DNA of 64,000 bases from Allomeiothermus sp035760705 (GCA_035760705.1 DASTSL010000133.1:6114-70113), one strand, 5' to 3'; numbered from the stretch's first letter, positions 16,600 to 24,908 are shown. The notes: a model not told the origin generated them from the letters alone. Made by a program: numbers and translations.

Positions 16600-19581
16600 T
16601 CAGAGGGTCTTCAAGACGGCCTGGATGACGTCCTCGAGCCCTCTGGTGGGGAGTGGGGGAGAGTCTCCTACTTCCTGCTTTTTGGCTTCCTCCCGTACCC
16701 AGGCGTCCGCCGCCGGGTGGCTGATCACCAGCGCCCGGACGCTCGAGGCCAGGCTGTCCCCCAGCAGGGGACTCATCCCGGCTAGGGCGCGTAGGGCGAG
16801 CGGCATCGCGCCCATCCGCAAGGCCTCCTCGAGCGCCAGCCGGTAATAGGCCCGCGCGTCTTGGGGCTCCCCGATGGCCAGACAGGTGCGGCCCAGGTGG
16901 TTATAGGCCAGGGCTTCGCCCCAGCGGTAGCGGATCTCCTGGAAGCGCTCGAGGGCCTGCCGGGCCAGCTTCATGGCCCGTTCAGGGTCGCTCTCGCGCA
17001 AAGCCAGACGGCCCAGCCCGAGCAGTGCCCGCCCGATGCTGGCCTTGTCGCCGGTCTCGCGGGCGGCCTCGAGGCTGGCTTGCAGCCGGTCCAGGCACTC
17101 TTCGTTTTTGCGCTCGATCCCCGCCACCGTGCCGAGCCCCAGGAGCGCTCCCGCTACCGCAAAGTGGTCGCCCAGTTGTTCGCCGTAAGAAAGGCTCTGC
17201 CGCAACAGCTCGCGGGCCACCGGGTACTGGCCCAGGCTGGTCCAGACCTGTCCCAGCCCGGTGAGCGCTAGGCTCATGCCGCGCAGATCGCCCAAAAAGC
17301 GGTAGAGCTCGAGCCCCTCCTGAAACCGGGCCTTGGCCTCCTCGTACTCGCCGCTCAGCCAGGCCAGGGTACCTAAGTTGTAGAGACTGTTGGCTGTCCC
17401 CCAGGGGCGACGCTGCTGGCGGCGCAGGGCCAGGCTCTCCTCGAAGAGTTGGCGTGCCTCCGCGAAATCCCCCACCACCATCCGGGTCAGCCCCAGGTTG
17501 TTGAGCGCGAAGGCCCGCTCGTACTCGTCGATGTGCCCGCCCCCGGACTCCAGGGCTTGCTCGAGGGCTCGGCGGGCTTCGCCGGGCTGGCCCAGCCGGT
17601 ACAAGAGCCGCCCGCTCCGCACCAGGGCCAGGCTGCGCAGCAAAGGATCGGGGGAGGCCGTGGCCGCCTCGAGCACCGCCACCCCCTCGGCGAACCAGCC
17701 GCGCAACTCGTATAGCAAAAACAGCGCGTCGATCATCTCGCAGGCTAGCTCGGGGTGCTCGTGCCCCAGCGCCCAACTCCAGGCTGCCTTGAGGTTGGCG
17801 TAGGCCCCGGAGAACTCCCGCAAAGCTCCGGGCTGGTCGCTGCCGCGCATATCTTGTTCGCGAGCTTTGAGGCGGCCCGCGTAGTAGCGGGCGTGAGCCT
17901 CGTGGGTGGCGGGGAGAACCTCGGGGGCCAGGTGCTGGCGCAAGACCTCCTGGAGACGGTATTTGCCGCCTACGCTTTGCAGCAGGGCCCGGTCCACCAG
18001 GGTGGCCAGGTCGGTGGGGGTGGCCTGGGCCACCTTGCGGGTGGTCTCGAGGTCGAATTCCCCGCGAAACACCGCCAGCTGGGCCAGGGTCTCGCGCTGG
18101 TGGGGAGAGAGGCGCTCCAGCGAGGACTCCAGCACCACCCGAAGGCTCCGCTGGCGCTCAGGCAGGTCGGTGAGACTCCCTTCCAGGAGGTCGAGGCCCT
18201 GCTCGAGCTGGGCCAGAATCTCCCCGCAGCTCATCATCCGCGCCCAGGCCGCGGCCAGCTCGAGGCCCAGCGGCAGCCCCGAGAGCAAGCGGCAGATCGC
18301 CCCGATGGCCTGCCAGTCGGCGGCGCTCGGGCTGAAGTCGGGTCGGACCCGCTGCGCCGAGCGCCAGAAAAGCTGGGCCGCCGGGCTCTGCTGCGGGGGT
18401 TCGCCGGGCTCAGGGGGGCGTAGGCCCTGCACCTCGTAGACCCACTCGCTGCGCAGCCGCAGGCGTTCGCGGGTGGTGGCGAGGAGCTTGAGGGGGGTTT
18501 GCCGCAACAAGTACTCCACCTCGGCGGGCTCGAGGAGGATTTCCGCCTCGTCCAGCACCAACAAGAGCGGTTCTTGCAAGCGCCCGATCAGGGCCTCGCG
18601 GATATCGCCCCGGCTGCTCGCCCCCAGGGCTTCGGCCAGGGCGGGCCACAGTTGGGGGCCGCGCAAGGCCACCCAGACCACCGCCGTAGCGGCCTCCCGC
18701 CACCGGCGGGCGACCTCGAGCGCCAAGCGGCTCTTGCCCACCCCGCCCGGCCCCACCAGGCTCAGCAAGCGGCAGTCGGGACGCTCAAGCAGGGTCAGCA
18801 CCTCGGCGGCCTCGGTGAGGCGGCCCACCAGCGGGGTGGGCGGGCTGGGGAGTTCGGGGGTGCCTTGGTGTTCGTGGGTGAGGCGCTGGGCCAGGGCTTG
18901 GGCAGCGGGTCCGGGGCTCACCCCCAGTTCTTCCTGCAAGATCCGCTCGAGGGCCTGGTAGAGCCGCAGGGCTCCGGCCCGGTCACCCATCCGCTCGGAG
19001 AGCTCCATCGCCGCCAGATATTGCCCCTCTGCCAAGGGGTCGGCGGCGATGGCCTGACGGCGGTAAGCCAGGGCCTGTGGGGAGTTGCCCTGGGCCTCTT
19101 CCTGACTGGCCAGCCCGGAGAGGGCCTCGAGGTAGCTCTGCTGAAGCTCGGTGCGGGTAGTCTCCTGCCAGGTCTCGAAGGAGGCCGCTTCGCGCAGGGA
19201 GAGGCCCTGCAAGAAAGGCCCTCTGTAGAGCTGGATCGCGGTGGTTAGGTCGAGGGCATTCAGGGCGGCCTTGTACTGCCAGAGGTCTACCTCGAGTTCA
19301 TCGCTGAGGGCCACGCTCTGCGGCCCCGAGCTCAAGAGGCCCGGCCCCAGGATTCCGCCTAGCCGGGAAAGCTCCTGTCGCAGCGAGGCGCGGGCTTGCT
19401 CCTCGGGGTTTTCCGGCCAGAGCAAAGCGGCCAGCTCGCCGCGCGGAACCGCTTTTTGCTCGACCGCCAGATAGGCCAGGAGGGCCAGCGCCTTGCGGGT
19501 CCCCAGCTTGAGCGGCACCCCCCTCTCTCCGACCAGGGCCGGAGGGCCGAACAGTTGCAGTCGGAACCGGGAGGTGGACAT
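16600..19581 (-). CDS. AfsR/SARP-type transcriptional activator with NTPase and TPR domains
   Basis: 993 residues. Residues about 1-95 are an OmpR-like winged helix (LGTRKALALLAYLAVEQKAVPRGELAALLWP in part), residues 100-245 a BTAD domain (VDLWQYKAALNAL, YRGPFLQGL, LYQALERILQEELGVSPGP). Near 275 is a P-loop, GPGGVGKSRLALEVARR, and LLLVLDEAEILL as Walker B. The rest to about 950 is TPR/HTH-free helical repeat (NNLGLTRMVVGDFAEARQLF-like units). This is the SARP-STAND-TPR plan of AfsR. It is downstream of, and co-oriented with, a cluster whose promoters carry heptamer pairs like SARP sites. Its own upstream region lacks such a pair; TAGACT near 19612 may be its -10. Confidence 0.9.
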   Translation of the reverse strand: MSTSRFRLQLFGPPALVGERGVPLKLGTRKALALLAYLAVEQKAVPRGELAALLWPENPEEQARASLRQELSRLGGILGPGLLSSGPQSVALSDELEVDLWQYKAALNALDLTTAIQLYRGPFLQGLSLREAASFETWQETTRTELQQSYLEALSGLASQEEAQGNSPQALAYRRQAIAADPLAEGQYLAAMELSERMGDRAGALRLYQALERILQEELGVSPGPAAQALAQRLTHEHQGTPELPSPPTPLVGRLTEAAEVLTLLERPDCRLLSLVGPGGVGKSRLALEVARRWREAATAVVWVALRGPQLWPALAEALGASSRGDIREALIGRLQEPLLLVLDEAEILLEPAEVEYLLRQTPLKLLATTRERLRLRSEWVYEVQGLRPPEPGEPPQQSPAAQLFWRSAQRVRPDFSPSAADWQAIGAICRLLSGLPLGLELAAAWARMMSCGEILAQLEQGLDLLEGSLTDLPERQRSLRVVLESSLERLSPHQRETLAQLAVFRGEFDLETTRKVAQATPTDLATLVDRALLQSVGGKYRLQEVLRQHLAPEVLPATHEAHARYYAGRLKAREQDMRGSDQPGALREFSGAYANLKAAWSWALGHEHPELACEMIDALFLLYELRGWFAEGVAVLEAATASPDPLLRSLALVRSGRLLYRLGQPGEARRALEQALESGGGHIDEYERAFALNNLGLTRMVVGDFAEARQLFEESLALRRQQRRPWGTANSLYNLGTLAWLSGEYEEAKARFQEGLELYRFLGDLRGMSLALTGLGQVWTSLGQYPVARELLRQSLSYGEQLGDHFAVAGALLGLGTVAGIERKNEECLDRLQASLEAARETGDKASIGRALLGLGRLALRESDPERAMKLARQALERFQEIRYRWGEALAYNHLGRTCLAIGEPQDARAYYRLALEEALRMGAMPLALRALAGMSPLLGDSLASSVRALVISHPAADAWVREEAKKQEVGDSPPLPTRGLEDVIQAVLKTL

Positions 19582-19708
19582 CGTTCGACTCGAGTTCTTG
19601 TCGCCTCCAGTCTAGTACAACCGCCCGATCAGCAAGGAGTCCTGTCCGAGCCCGCCGATGCGACCCCGCCCGTTTTCGAAGCTTGGTTTTGGACTGAGCC
19701 GCGATCGC

Positions 19709-20305
19709 TTAGCGAGCCATCTGGGGCGCGGGTTTTTGCCGCAGCAGCTCGAGTCCGGCCCGTAGCGAAGCCCAGGGCGAGGGCGGCACCGGGGCGGGCG
19801 GGGCGGGGATGCGCGAGCGCTCCTCGGGGGTTTGGGCTCGGCGGCGCTCGAGCTCGAGTTTCAGGCTCTCCTCGCCGCGCAGCATGGCCCAGCGGTGATT
19901 GGAGGCCAAAAGCGGCTTGGCGATAAAGGAGCCGTAGCGCAGCAGGGGGCGGTCGGCGCTGACCCGCCAGTCGTAGGTGACGTTGACCCACTCGCCGTCC
20001 TGCTCGAAGCTCCACACCCCCCGCCCGGTGAGGTCGCCAAAGGCCTCGATGCTGTAACCGTGGGGCGGGTGCGATTCCAACACTCGAGTCTTGAAGCGCA
20101 CCACGTAGGGCAGCCAGCCCTTGAGCCGCCAGGCATACACCGCGCCCACCCCGCTCGCGTCGCCTGCTTCGACCTGTTCACCGCCCAAGACGAAAGCTGG
20201 CCACCAGCTGGCGAAACCCGCTGCGTCCCCGATGATGTCGGAGACCTCCTGGACGCTTCCCCGCACCCGCCAACGATCCACGAACACGTAATCGTTGCCT
20301 GCCAT
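19709..20305 (-). CDS. SRPBCC (START-like) protein
   Basis: 198 residues of the polyketide cyclase/dehydrase-like fold: DRWRVRGSVQEVSDIIGDAAGFASWWPAF at the N-terminus is the typical helix-strand opening, then VRFKTRVLESHPPHGYSIEA and GVWSFEQDGEWVNVTYDWRV. Proteins of this fold bind hydrophobic ligands. A Pro-rich tail follows residue 160. Its own promoter, with a heptamer pair, overlaps the stop codon of the upstream SnoaL gene. The ligand is unknown. Confidence 0.8.
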   Translation of the reverse strand: MAGNDYVFVDRWRVRGSVQEVSDIIGDAAGFASWWPAFVLGGEQVEAGDASGVGAVYAWRLKGWLPYVVRFKTRVLESHPPHGYSIEAFGDLTGRGVWSFEQDGEWVNVTYDWRVSADRPLLRYGSFIAKPLLASNHRWAMLRGEESLKLELERRRAQTPEERSRIPAPPAPVPPSPWASLRAGLELLRQKPAPQMAR

Positions 20306-20326
20306 AAACCCCTCCTCTTGAGGCCG

Positions 20327-20360
20327 AGTATCGGATGGGGGCGTGAAAGAACCGTCAAAG
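20327..20360 (-). promoter_or_regulatory. SARP-type box and promoter of the 20.3 kb SRPBCC gene
   Basis: Minus strand: CTTTGAC (20354-20360), CTTTCAC (20343-20349), start-to-start 11 bp; then 10 bp to GATACT (20327-20332). Confidence 0.6.
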
Positions 20361-20774
20361 GCCGTCCTGAATCGGTGCCCCGAGTTGTCGCAATAGGGCC
20401 GCCAGACTCAGCTCGAGCCAAAGCTCGGCGATCTTTCCCTCCCGCACCCGTAGCCGCAACTCACCCCGCACCGAGACCGGTTTGAAGGTGGCGGGCAGCC
20501 CCAAGAACTCGCTCCGGTGGATGCCCCGGAGGGTCCAGGGAAAGACCTCGAGCCCCTCCTCGAGGGTGCAGCAAAGCTCGGCGGTGCAATAAAACTCGGC
20601 AAAGACGTCGCGCAACAATGCCACGAAGGGTTTGAGCCCCGCCGGGCCGGGCGACAACCCCGCCACCACGCTCACGTGATGGCGACAATCCGGGCTGAGC
20701 AGCGTGTCGAGGTCATCGAGATCGCCCAGGTTCAGCACCTGGTCCACCAGGCGGTAGACGAGTTCAGCCGACAT
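20355..20774 (-). CDS. SnoaL/NTF2-like protein
   Basis: 139 residues, NTF2 fold: LVYRLVDQVLNLGDLDDLDTLLSPDCRHH opening, a helix FVALLRDVFAEF, then strands with HRSEFLGLPATFKPVSVRGEL and the final amphipathic strand GKIAELWLEL. SnoaL-like proteins include polyketide cyclases and many small-ligand proteins. It overlaps the upstream SRPBCC gene by 11 nt, so they form one unit with the 21.2 kb SnoaL gene. Function unproven. Confidence 0.8.
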   Translation of the reverse strand: MSAELVYRLVDQVLNLGDLDDLDTLLSPDCRHHVSVVAGLSPGPAGLKPFVALLRDVFAEFYCTAELCCTLEEGLEVFPWTLRGIHRSEFLGLPATFKPVSVRGELRLRVREGKIAELWLELSLAALLRQLGAPIQDGL

Positions 20775-21225
20775 GGCTGGGGACTCCGTCCTCGAGCCGC
20801 TTTTTGAGCCGTCTCAGGGCCTCCTCGGACTCCGCCCGCACCCTCGGGCGCAAGATCAGTGGGTCCAGCAGGGCGAACCACAGATTGGGCCGGGGATAGC
20901 GGAATTCGCGCAGGAAATGGGTTCCACCGGCTTGGAGCCGGAGGGTGTAGCTGATGACGCCGCCCATTTTGCGCCCTACGATCTGTCCTTCGATGACCCA
21001 ATTATACGGCGCCTGGCGAAGGGTGCAGCGCCAGACCACCTCGCCCCTTCGCCCTGCCACCTGGAAGGCCTCGATGACCTCCTGGCCGACCTCGAGGCTG
21101 GTGAGGGTCCCCCTCACCCCGAGCGAGGAGGGGTGCCACTCGGGCCAGTGGCCGGGTGCGGTCACGTAGGCGAACACCACCTCCGGAGGCCGCTCGATGC
21201 GGGTTTGGCTCAGGATGCGGGTCAT
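20764..21225 (-). CDS. SRPBCC family protein
   Basis: About 153 residues from the ATG at 21225 (a TTG at 21234 is also in frame). MTRILSQTRIERPPEVVFAYVTAPGHWPEWHPS is the classic SRPBCC opening, and GGVISYTLRLQAGGTHFLREF a central strand pair. It starts just after the stop of the preceding SnoaL gene and overlaps the next. A SnoaL-SRPBCC-SnoaL run in one unit suggests a shared hydrophobic substrate; this is inference. Confidence 0.8.
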   Translation of the reverse strand: MTRILSQTRIERPPEVVFAYVTAPGHWPEWHPSSLGVRGTLTSLEVGQEVIEAFQVAGRRGEVVWRCTLRQAPYNWVIEGQIVGRKMGGVISYTLRLQAGGTHFLREFRYPRPNLWFALLDPLILRPRVRAESEEALRRLKKRLEDGVPSHVG

Positions 21226-21237
21226 GCGGTTCAACCA

Positions 21238-21660
21238 TCAGGGGGACTGGGGGATGGCCTCGAGTTGACCCATAAGCCCCATCTGGTCCACGATGCCCCA
21301 GTGCTCGACGAACCGACCGTCCTGCAAGCGGATGATGTCAATCACGTCAATCCGGACCCGTTTGTGCGTGGGCGGGATCCCCATAAAATCGCCGGTGTGG
21401 GTGCCGTGAAACGCTTTGCGGGTGGTCACCAAGTCCCCTTCGGCCACCTGATCGAAGATCTCTACGGTCATATCGGGGAAGGCTTTCCACATCATCTCGA
21501 AGAAGGCCCTCACCCCGTCCTTGCCCTGCGAAAGGCCTGGGGGAGAGGTGTGGTTGATAAAGGTATCGTCCAGGATTTCATCGGCGACCTCGAGCTTATG
21601 GCCTTGGATGAACTCGGTATTCATCCGGCGGACGATGTGCTTATTCTGTTGTGTGGACAC
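21238..21660 (-). CDS. SnoaL-like ester cyclase family protein
   Basis: 140 residues, GTG start with GAGGAG upstream. MNTEFIQGHKLEVADEILDDTFINHTSPPG, GKDGVRAFFEMMWKAFPDMTVEI and HTGDFMGIPPTHKRVRIDVIDI are close to the SnoaL-like 'ester cyclase' family (compare the usual GDFMGIPPTGK). It starts about 200 bp after the FAD oxidoreductase gene and may be in its transcript. Confidence 0.85.
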   Translation of the reverse strand: MSTQQNKHIVRRMNTEFIQGHKLEVADEILDDTFINHTSPPGLSQGKDGVRAFFEMMWKAFPDMTVEIFDQVAEGDLVTTRKAFHGTHTGDFMGIPPTHKRVRIDVIDIIRLQDGRFVEHWGIVDQMGLMGQLEAIPQSP

Positions 21661-21864
21661 AAAATTCTCCTCTCACTCGGCGTTCCCTTGAAGACTCAAG
21701 CCCCGCGCCCACCCGGCCCGCTCAGTGGCAGTGGCGGCTGGGCTCGAGGTCAGCCACACCGCCATCGGGTCCCATTTGGGGTGGTTCTCGGCGGGTGAGA
21801 AAGGCCTCGCTCACCGGTCGCCGGATTTGGATCTCGAGGTGATGCTCGATCAGGGCGGTCTCCG
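21661..21864. other. gap between FAD gene and SnoaL gene
   Basis: About 200 bp. A leftward reading frame of up to 70 codons (21722-21934) runs out of the FAD gene's end and finishes ADLEPSRHCH; I see no convincing start or ribosome site for it. No terminator seen. Confidence 0.3.
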
Positions 21865-23223
21865 CTAGTCGCTGGCCATCGCAGTGGCGGGTCTCGAGCC
21901 TTGCGGGGCTTTGCGCCGGAACAGATTTCCCCACAGCACCCGCAGGGCGATTTGGGGGGCCAGCAGGGTGGGTGGTGGGGCCATTAGGTTAGCGACCTTC
22001 TGGAAGGCCAGCACCACCGCCGGGTCCTGACGGGCCGCGACGTGCAGCTTGGCCACGTACCAGTTGATGAAGTTCACCATCAGGTTACGCGGCCCCTGCA
22101 CCTGGGGATAGCGCAGGTCGGCCCCCACCGCGATGTTCCAGGGGCTATCTACCAGCACGGCGGCTTTCTTGAAAAAGCGCCGGGCCAGGTCTTGGCGGCC
22201 CGCGCTGAGGCACTCCGATAGGAGCTTGGCCTCGGCGGCAGCGGCGGTCATGCCCTGGCCGAAGATGGGGTTGAAGCTACAGATGGCGTCGCCCGTGACC
22301 AAAAACCCTTGGGGGAAACGGGCGAGCTTCTCGTAGCGGCGGCGCTGGCTGCCGGGGAACTTGTAGGCGGTGATCTCGGAGAGCGGTTCGGCGTCTTTGA
22401 TCATCTGGTAGATGTGCGGCACCGGCAGGCTCTTGGCGAACTCGAGCCAGCCCGCCTCGTCGGTGGGTGGGTAATCGCCCAGGAAGCCCGCCAGGGTCAC
22501 GATCCAGCGGTCGCCTTCGATGTAAAGGGCCACCCCGCCCCGCGGATCGGGGGCGTTGGAGCCGATGATGAAGGCATCCTTGCCGCCGAAGTCCTGCGGG
22601 CGGCGTTTATAGAGTCGGGTGGCGTAGCCCAGGTCAATCTTGACCAGCTCCTCCCGGGGCCGCTCGAAGCCCATCGCCTCGAGCCACTTGGGGGCCTGTG
22701 AGCCGCGCCCGCTGGCGTCCACCACCAATTCCGCCTCGAGGTCGTAAAGCCCCTCCTCGTCGAGCCGGACCCCCCGGACTCGGCCTTCCTCGTGGAGTAG
22801 GCCCTTCACGCTAGCCCCCTCCAGCGCCCGCACCCCCGACAGGGCCAGCACCCGGCTGCGCACGTAGCCCTCCAGCAGCGGGCGGCTCAGCAGCAGGCCG
22901 ATCAGCTCGCTATCGAATTGGGCATGGAAGCCGCCGTTCTGGTACCACGAACCGCCCTCGATGATGTCGCCCTCTTTGGCTCCCCGGGCTACCAGATCCC
23001 GGGTCAGACCGGGGAAGAACTCCTCCAACACCCGCAAGCCCTCGGCCAAGAGCCCGTGGGCGTGGCGGCCTTGCGGTACGCCTTTGCGCTGCTCGCCCAG
23101 CGCGGGGAAGTGGTCGCGCTCGAGGATCGTCACCTGCTGGTAATGGTCGGCCAGCGCTCGCGCCGCCAACAACCCGCCCATGCTCGCCCCGATCACGATC
23201 GCGTGTTTGCCCTTGTTCATCAT
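21865..23223 (-). CDS. FAD-dependent oxidoreductase
   Basis: 452 residues of the PHBH/geranylgeranyl-reductase-like flavoprotein class. FAD is bound by AIVIGASMGGLLAARALAD with the distal acidic ERD near residue 36, and by the GD motif in VTGDAICSFNPIFGQGM near 308. The body resembles FAD monooxygenases acting on aromatic or isoprenoid substrates. AGGAGGT is 4 nt before the first of two adjacent ATGs (23223, 23220). Its promoter carries the best SARP-like heptamer pair. It probably leads the 23.2-20.4 kb transcript. Confidence 0.85.
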   Translation of the reverse strand: MMNKGKHAIVIGASMGGLLAARALADHYQQVTILERDHFPALGEQRKGVPQGRHAHGLLAEGLRVLEEFFPGLTRDLVARGAKEGDIIEGGSWYQNGGFHAQFDSELIGLLLSRPLLEGYVRSRVLALSGVRALEGASVKGLLHEEGRVRGVRLDEEGLYDLEAELVVDASGRGSQAPKWLEAMGFERPREELVKIDLGYATRLYKRRPQDFGGKDAFIIGSNAPDPRGGVALYIEGDRWIVTLAGFLGDYPPTDEAGWLEFAKSLPVPHIYQMIKDAEPLSEITAYKFPGSQRRRYEKLARFPQGFLVTGDAICSFNPIFGQGMTAAAAEAKLLSECLSAGRQDLARRFFKKAAVLVDSPWNIAVGADLRYPQVQGPRNLMVNFINWYVAKLHVAARQDPAVVLAFQKVANLMAPPPTLLAPQIALRVLWGNLFRRKAPQGSRPATAMASD

Positions 23224-23248
23224 GGCTACCTCCTGGGTATTCGTCTGA

Positions 23249-23283
23249 AGTGTGGCAAAAGGGGTGTCAAAAAGGCGTGAAAA
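23249..23283 (-). promoter_or_regulatory. SARP-type box and promoter of the FAD oxidoreductase
   Basis: Minus strand: TTTTCAC (23277-23283), TTTTGAC (23266-23272), 11 bp apart; 11 bp further is CACACT (23249-23254). Confidence 0.65.
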
Positions 23284-23341
23284 GGGGTCGGGGCCTTTGC
23301 AGGGCCAAGCCGGTAGACCCGCCGATCCCCTGCAGGCCCCT

Positions 23342-23554
23342 CTACCGCTCCAGGCTGGCCGGGATCGGCTCGTAGAGATGGACAGGCGGAAGGAACTCCG
23401 GGCTTCGCGGGCGCTCGAGGTTGGGGCCGTTGGTGCTCTCCATCCAATCGGCGCAGCTCGAGCCGGGGAAGGCGTGGTGCAGGGGTGCCCCTGAGCCTAG
23501 ATGGCTCAGGCAATCCGCGGTCAGGTCGGGAAGATAGGATTCTGATGGGTCCAT
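23342..23554 (-). CDS. 70-residue unknown protein
   Basis: No family recognised. Support comes from AGGAGG 6 nt before the ATG and a dedicated SARP-like promoter with a very short leader. The sequence is Pro- and Ser-rich, with two Cys (TADCLSH, SSCADW), two adjacent His (LHHAF), and no membrane or signal segment. After the stop, a GGGGCC..GCAGG / CCTGC..GGCCCC hairpin could end the transcript. It could be a small regulator, a peptide precursor, or a ligand of the neighbouring enzymes. Confidence 0.55.
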   Translation of the reverse strand: MDPSESYLPDLTADCLSHLGSGAPLHHAFPGSSCADWMESTNGPNLERPRSPEFLPPVHLYEPIPASLER

Positions 23555-23578
23555 GGCTTGCCTCCTGGGTTCGCCTCG

Positions 23579-23613
23579 AGCTTGCGCGAAGGGGCATCAA
23601 AAAGACGTGAAAA
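23579..23613 (-). promoter_or_regulatory. SARP-type box and promoter of the 70-residue protein
   Basis: Minus strand: TTTTCAC (23607-23613), TTTTGAT (23596-23602), 11 bp apart; 11 bp further is CAAGCT (23579-23584). Confidence 0.6.
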
Positions 23614-23653
23614 AGGGCGACCCGCAGGCCGCCCTACGCGGTGGCAGAGGGGG

Positions 23654-24091
23654 CTATTTCATCTCGACCATGCCGCAGGCGATGCTGGCTCCTACCGGCT
23701 GCGGGCTGTTGGAGTGGACGTTGACATAGGTGGTGCCCGCCGGGTACTTGACGCTGGCCGGGAGCTTGGTGGCCGCCACCGCGTTGCCGCTAGCGTCGGC
23801 GGTGAGGTTGGCGAGCCCCAGGATCTTGTCGCCGTTTTGGGCGGCGCAGTTGGCATCGCCCTTGTCGTTGTAGTGGATGTGGTTGGCGTAGTTGCCGGAG
23901 CCCGGCTTGAGGCCTTCGAGCCGCACAAAGACCTCGTGTTCGCCGGTGGGCAGGGTCAGGACCACCGCGGTGCCCTTGAGACCCCCCGGCCCGGCGAGCA
24001 TGGCGTAGCGCACCTCCGGCTTGCTCATCTGGGCCAGGCCGAAGATCCCTAAAATGCCGAGTGCCGCTAGAATTCCGATGGATCGCTTCAT
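23654..24091 (-). CDS. exported CHRD/Cu-Zn-SOD-like protein
   Basis: 145 residues with a signal peptide (MKRSIGILAALGILGIFGLAQ). The mature domain has EVFVRLEGLKPGSGNYANHIHYNDKGDANC, a pattern like the Cu/Zn SOD HIH..GDC site, and GTTYVNVHSNSPQP, typical of CHRD domains. Not all SOD copper ligands are visible, so SOD activity is doubtful. AGGAGGT is 6 nt before the ATG at 24091. The leader holds a CCAC..GGAGAA / TTCTCC..GTGG hairpin. It lies 170 bp behind a SnoaL gene and may share its transcript. Confidence 0.75.
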   Translation of the reverse strand: MKRSIGILAALGILGIFGLAQMSKPEVRYAMLAGPGGLKGTAVVLTLPTGEHEVFVRLEGLKPGSGNYANHIHYNDKGDANCAAQNGDKILGLANLTADASGNAVAATKLPASVKYPAGTTYVNVHSNSPQPVGASIACGMVEMK

Positions 24092-24261
24092 CTTTGACCT
24101 CCTGATTCCCACGGAGAATTTTCTTCTCCAAGTGGCCTGATCGTCTAAGTAGCTGCGGGAAAGGTAGCGAGCGGAGAAAGGGTGGTTTTCGAGGCCGCGC
24201 CGCCGCAAATCTCGGAATTCACCTTCCGCCGAGCAACTGGGCACTTCTATCACGGGCGCAC

Positions 24262-24681
24262 TCAGGTCGGTTGGGCCGAGCCCAGCCGGTGCAAGATGCT
24301 CGAGGCCTGGCTCAGGCCCCAGTGCTCCACGATCTGTCCCTGGCGGATACGCACCAGCTCGAGGTTTTCGAAATCGACGACCTGGCCGGTGGGGCGGACA
24401 CCCAGAAACTCCCCCCGGTGGGTCCCCCGCCAGCGGCTCCGCACCGCCACCCGCTCGCCCTCGGCCACCAGGTCCTCCAGGGTCACGCTGAGGTCGGGAA
24501 AGCCCGCATGCAGCAAAGCGAAGAGTTGTTTGGCTCCCTCCCGGCCCCCCGGCAACCCCGGGATGAGCGGGTCGTGCTCGTGGTAGCTGGGCGCCAGAAG
24601 CTCGTCCACCGCGCCCAAGTCACCCCGGTTGATCACCTCGTCCACGAACCGCCTGAAGATGGTTTTGTTGGCCTCGGACAT
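24262..24681 (-). CDS. SnoaL-like protein
   Basis: 139 residues: FRRFVDEVINRGDLGAVDELLAPSYHEHDPLIPG, GAKQLFALLHAGFPDLSVTLEDLVAEGERVAVRSRW and HRGEFLGVRPTGQVVDFENLELVRIRQGQIVEHWG, a typical SnoaL ester-cyclase-like protein and the most canonical of the three here. First gene of the leftward cluster, with a SARP-like promoter about 60 bp upstream. Ligand unknown. Confidence 0.87.
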   Translation of the reverse strand: MSEANKTIFRRFVDEVINRGDLGAVDELLAPSYHEHDPLIPGLPGGREGAKQLFALLHAGFPDLSVTLEDLVAEGERVAVRSRWRGTHRGEFLGVRPTGQVVDFENLELVRIRQGQIVEHWGLSQASSILHRLGSAQPT

Positions 24682-24742
24682 AAATTATCCCGTTGAAGAG
24701 CTCGCTTTTGCCCTGGGGCACTAAGCTCGACCTCCGAGCGTC

Positions 24743-24777
24743 AGTCTGCTCGAGGAGGTGTGAAAAAAGCGTCAAAA
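24743..24777 (-). promoter_or_regulatory. SARP-type box and promoter of the 24.7 kb SnoaL gene
   Basis: Minus strand: TTTTGAC (24771-24777), TTTTCAC (24760-24766), 11 bp apart; 11 bp further is CAGACT (24743-24748). Confidence 0.65.
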
Positions 24778-24856
24778 GGTCGTACGCCCTATGTCCTACG
24801 CTATACGCCCAAATCCTTTGCGTACGACGTTCGATGTAGGACGTAAGGCCCTCTTC
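24778..24856. repeat. ACGT-rich intergenic repeats
   Basis: GTCGTACGCCCTATGTCC, TACGCTATACGCCC and GTACGACGTTCGATGTAGG follow each other, separating the SARP cluster from mrp. Same family as at 7.9-8.5, 61.7 and 62.9 kb. Confidence 0.45.
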
Positions 24857-24872
24857 AATGTGACCCCCACCC

Positions 24873-24901
24873 TGTTAGCGGGCTCACACTCTGCTTAGGC
24901 T
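24873..24901 (+). promoter_or_regulatory. mrp promoter, leaderless
   Basis: TGTTAG (24873-24878), 17 bp, TAGGCT (24896-24901), 7 nt from the ATG. Confidence 0.5.
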
Positions 24902-24908
24902 GAACCCG

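Noticed and set aside
19582..19708. SARP-type box upstream of the regulator itself
   Set aside because: No pair of TTTTSAC-like heptamers at 11 bp spacing is present; autoregulation by this motif is not supported.
21722..21934. 70-codon frame after the FAD oxidoreductase
   Set aside because: It starts inside the FAD gene on a GTG without a ribosome site and has no recognisable content.
23255..23261. Third heptamer (TTTTGCC) before the FAD gene
   Set aside because: It is one base off the 11 bp register and absent from the other four promoters.
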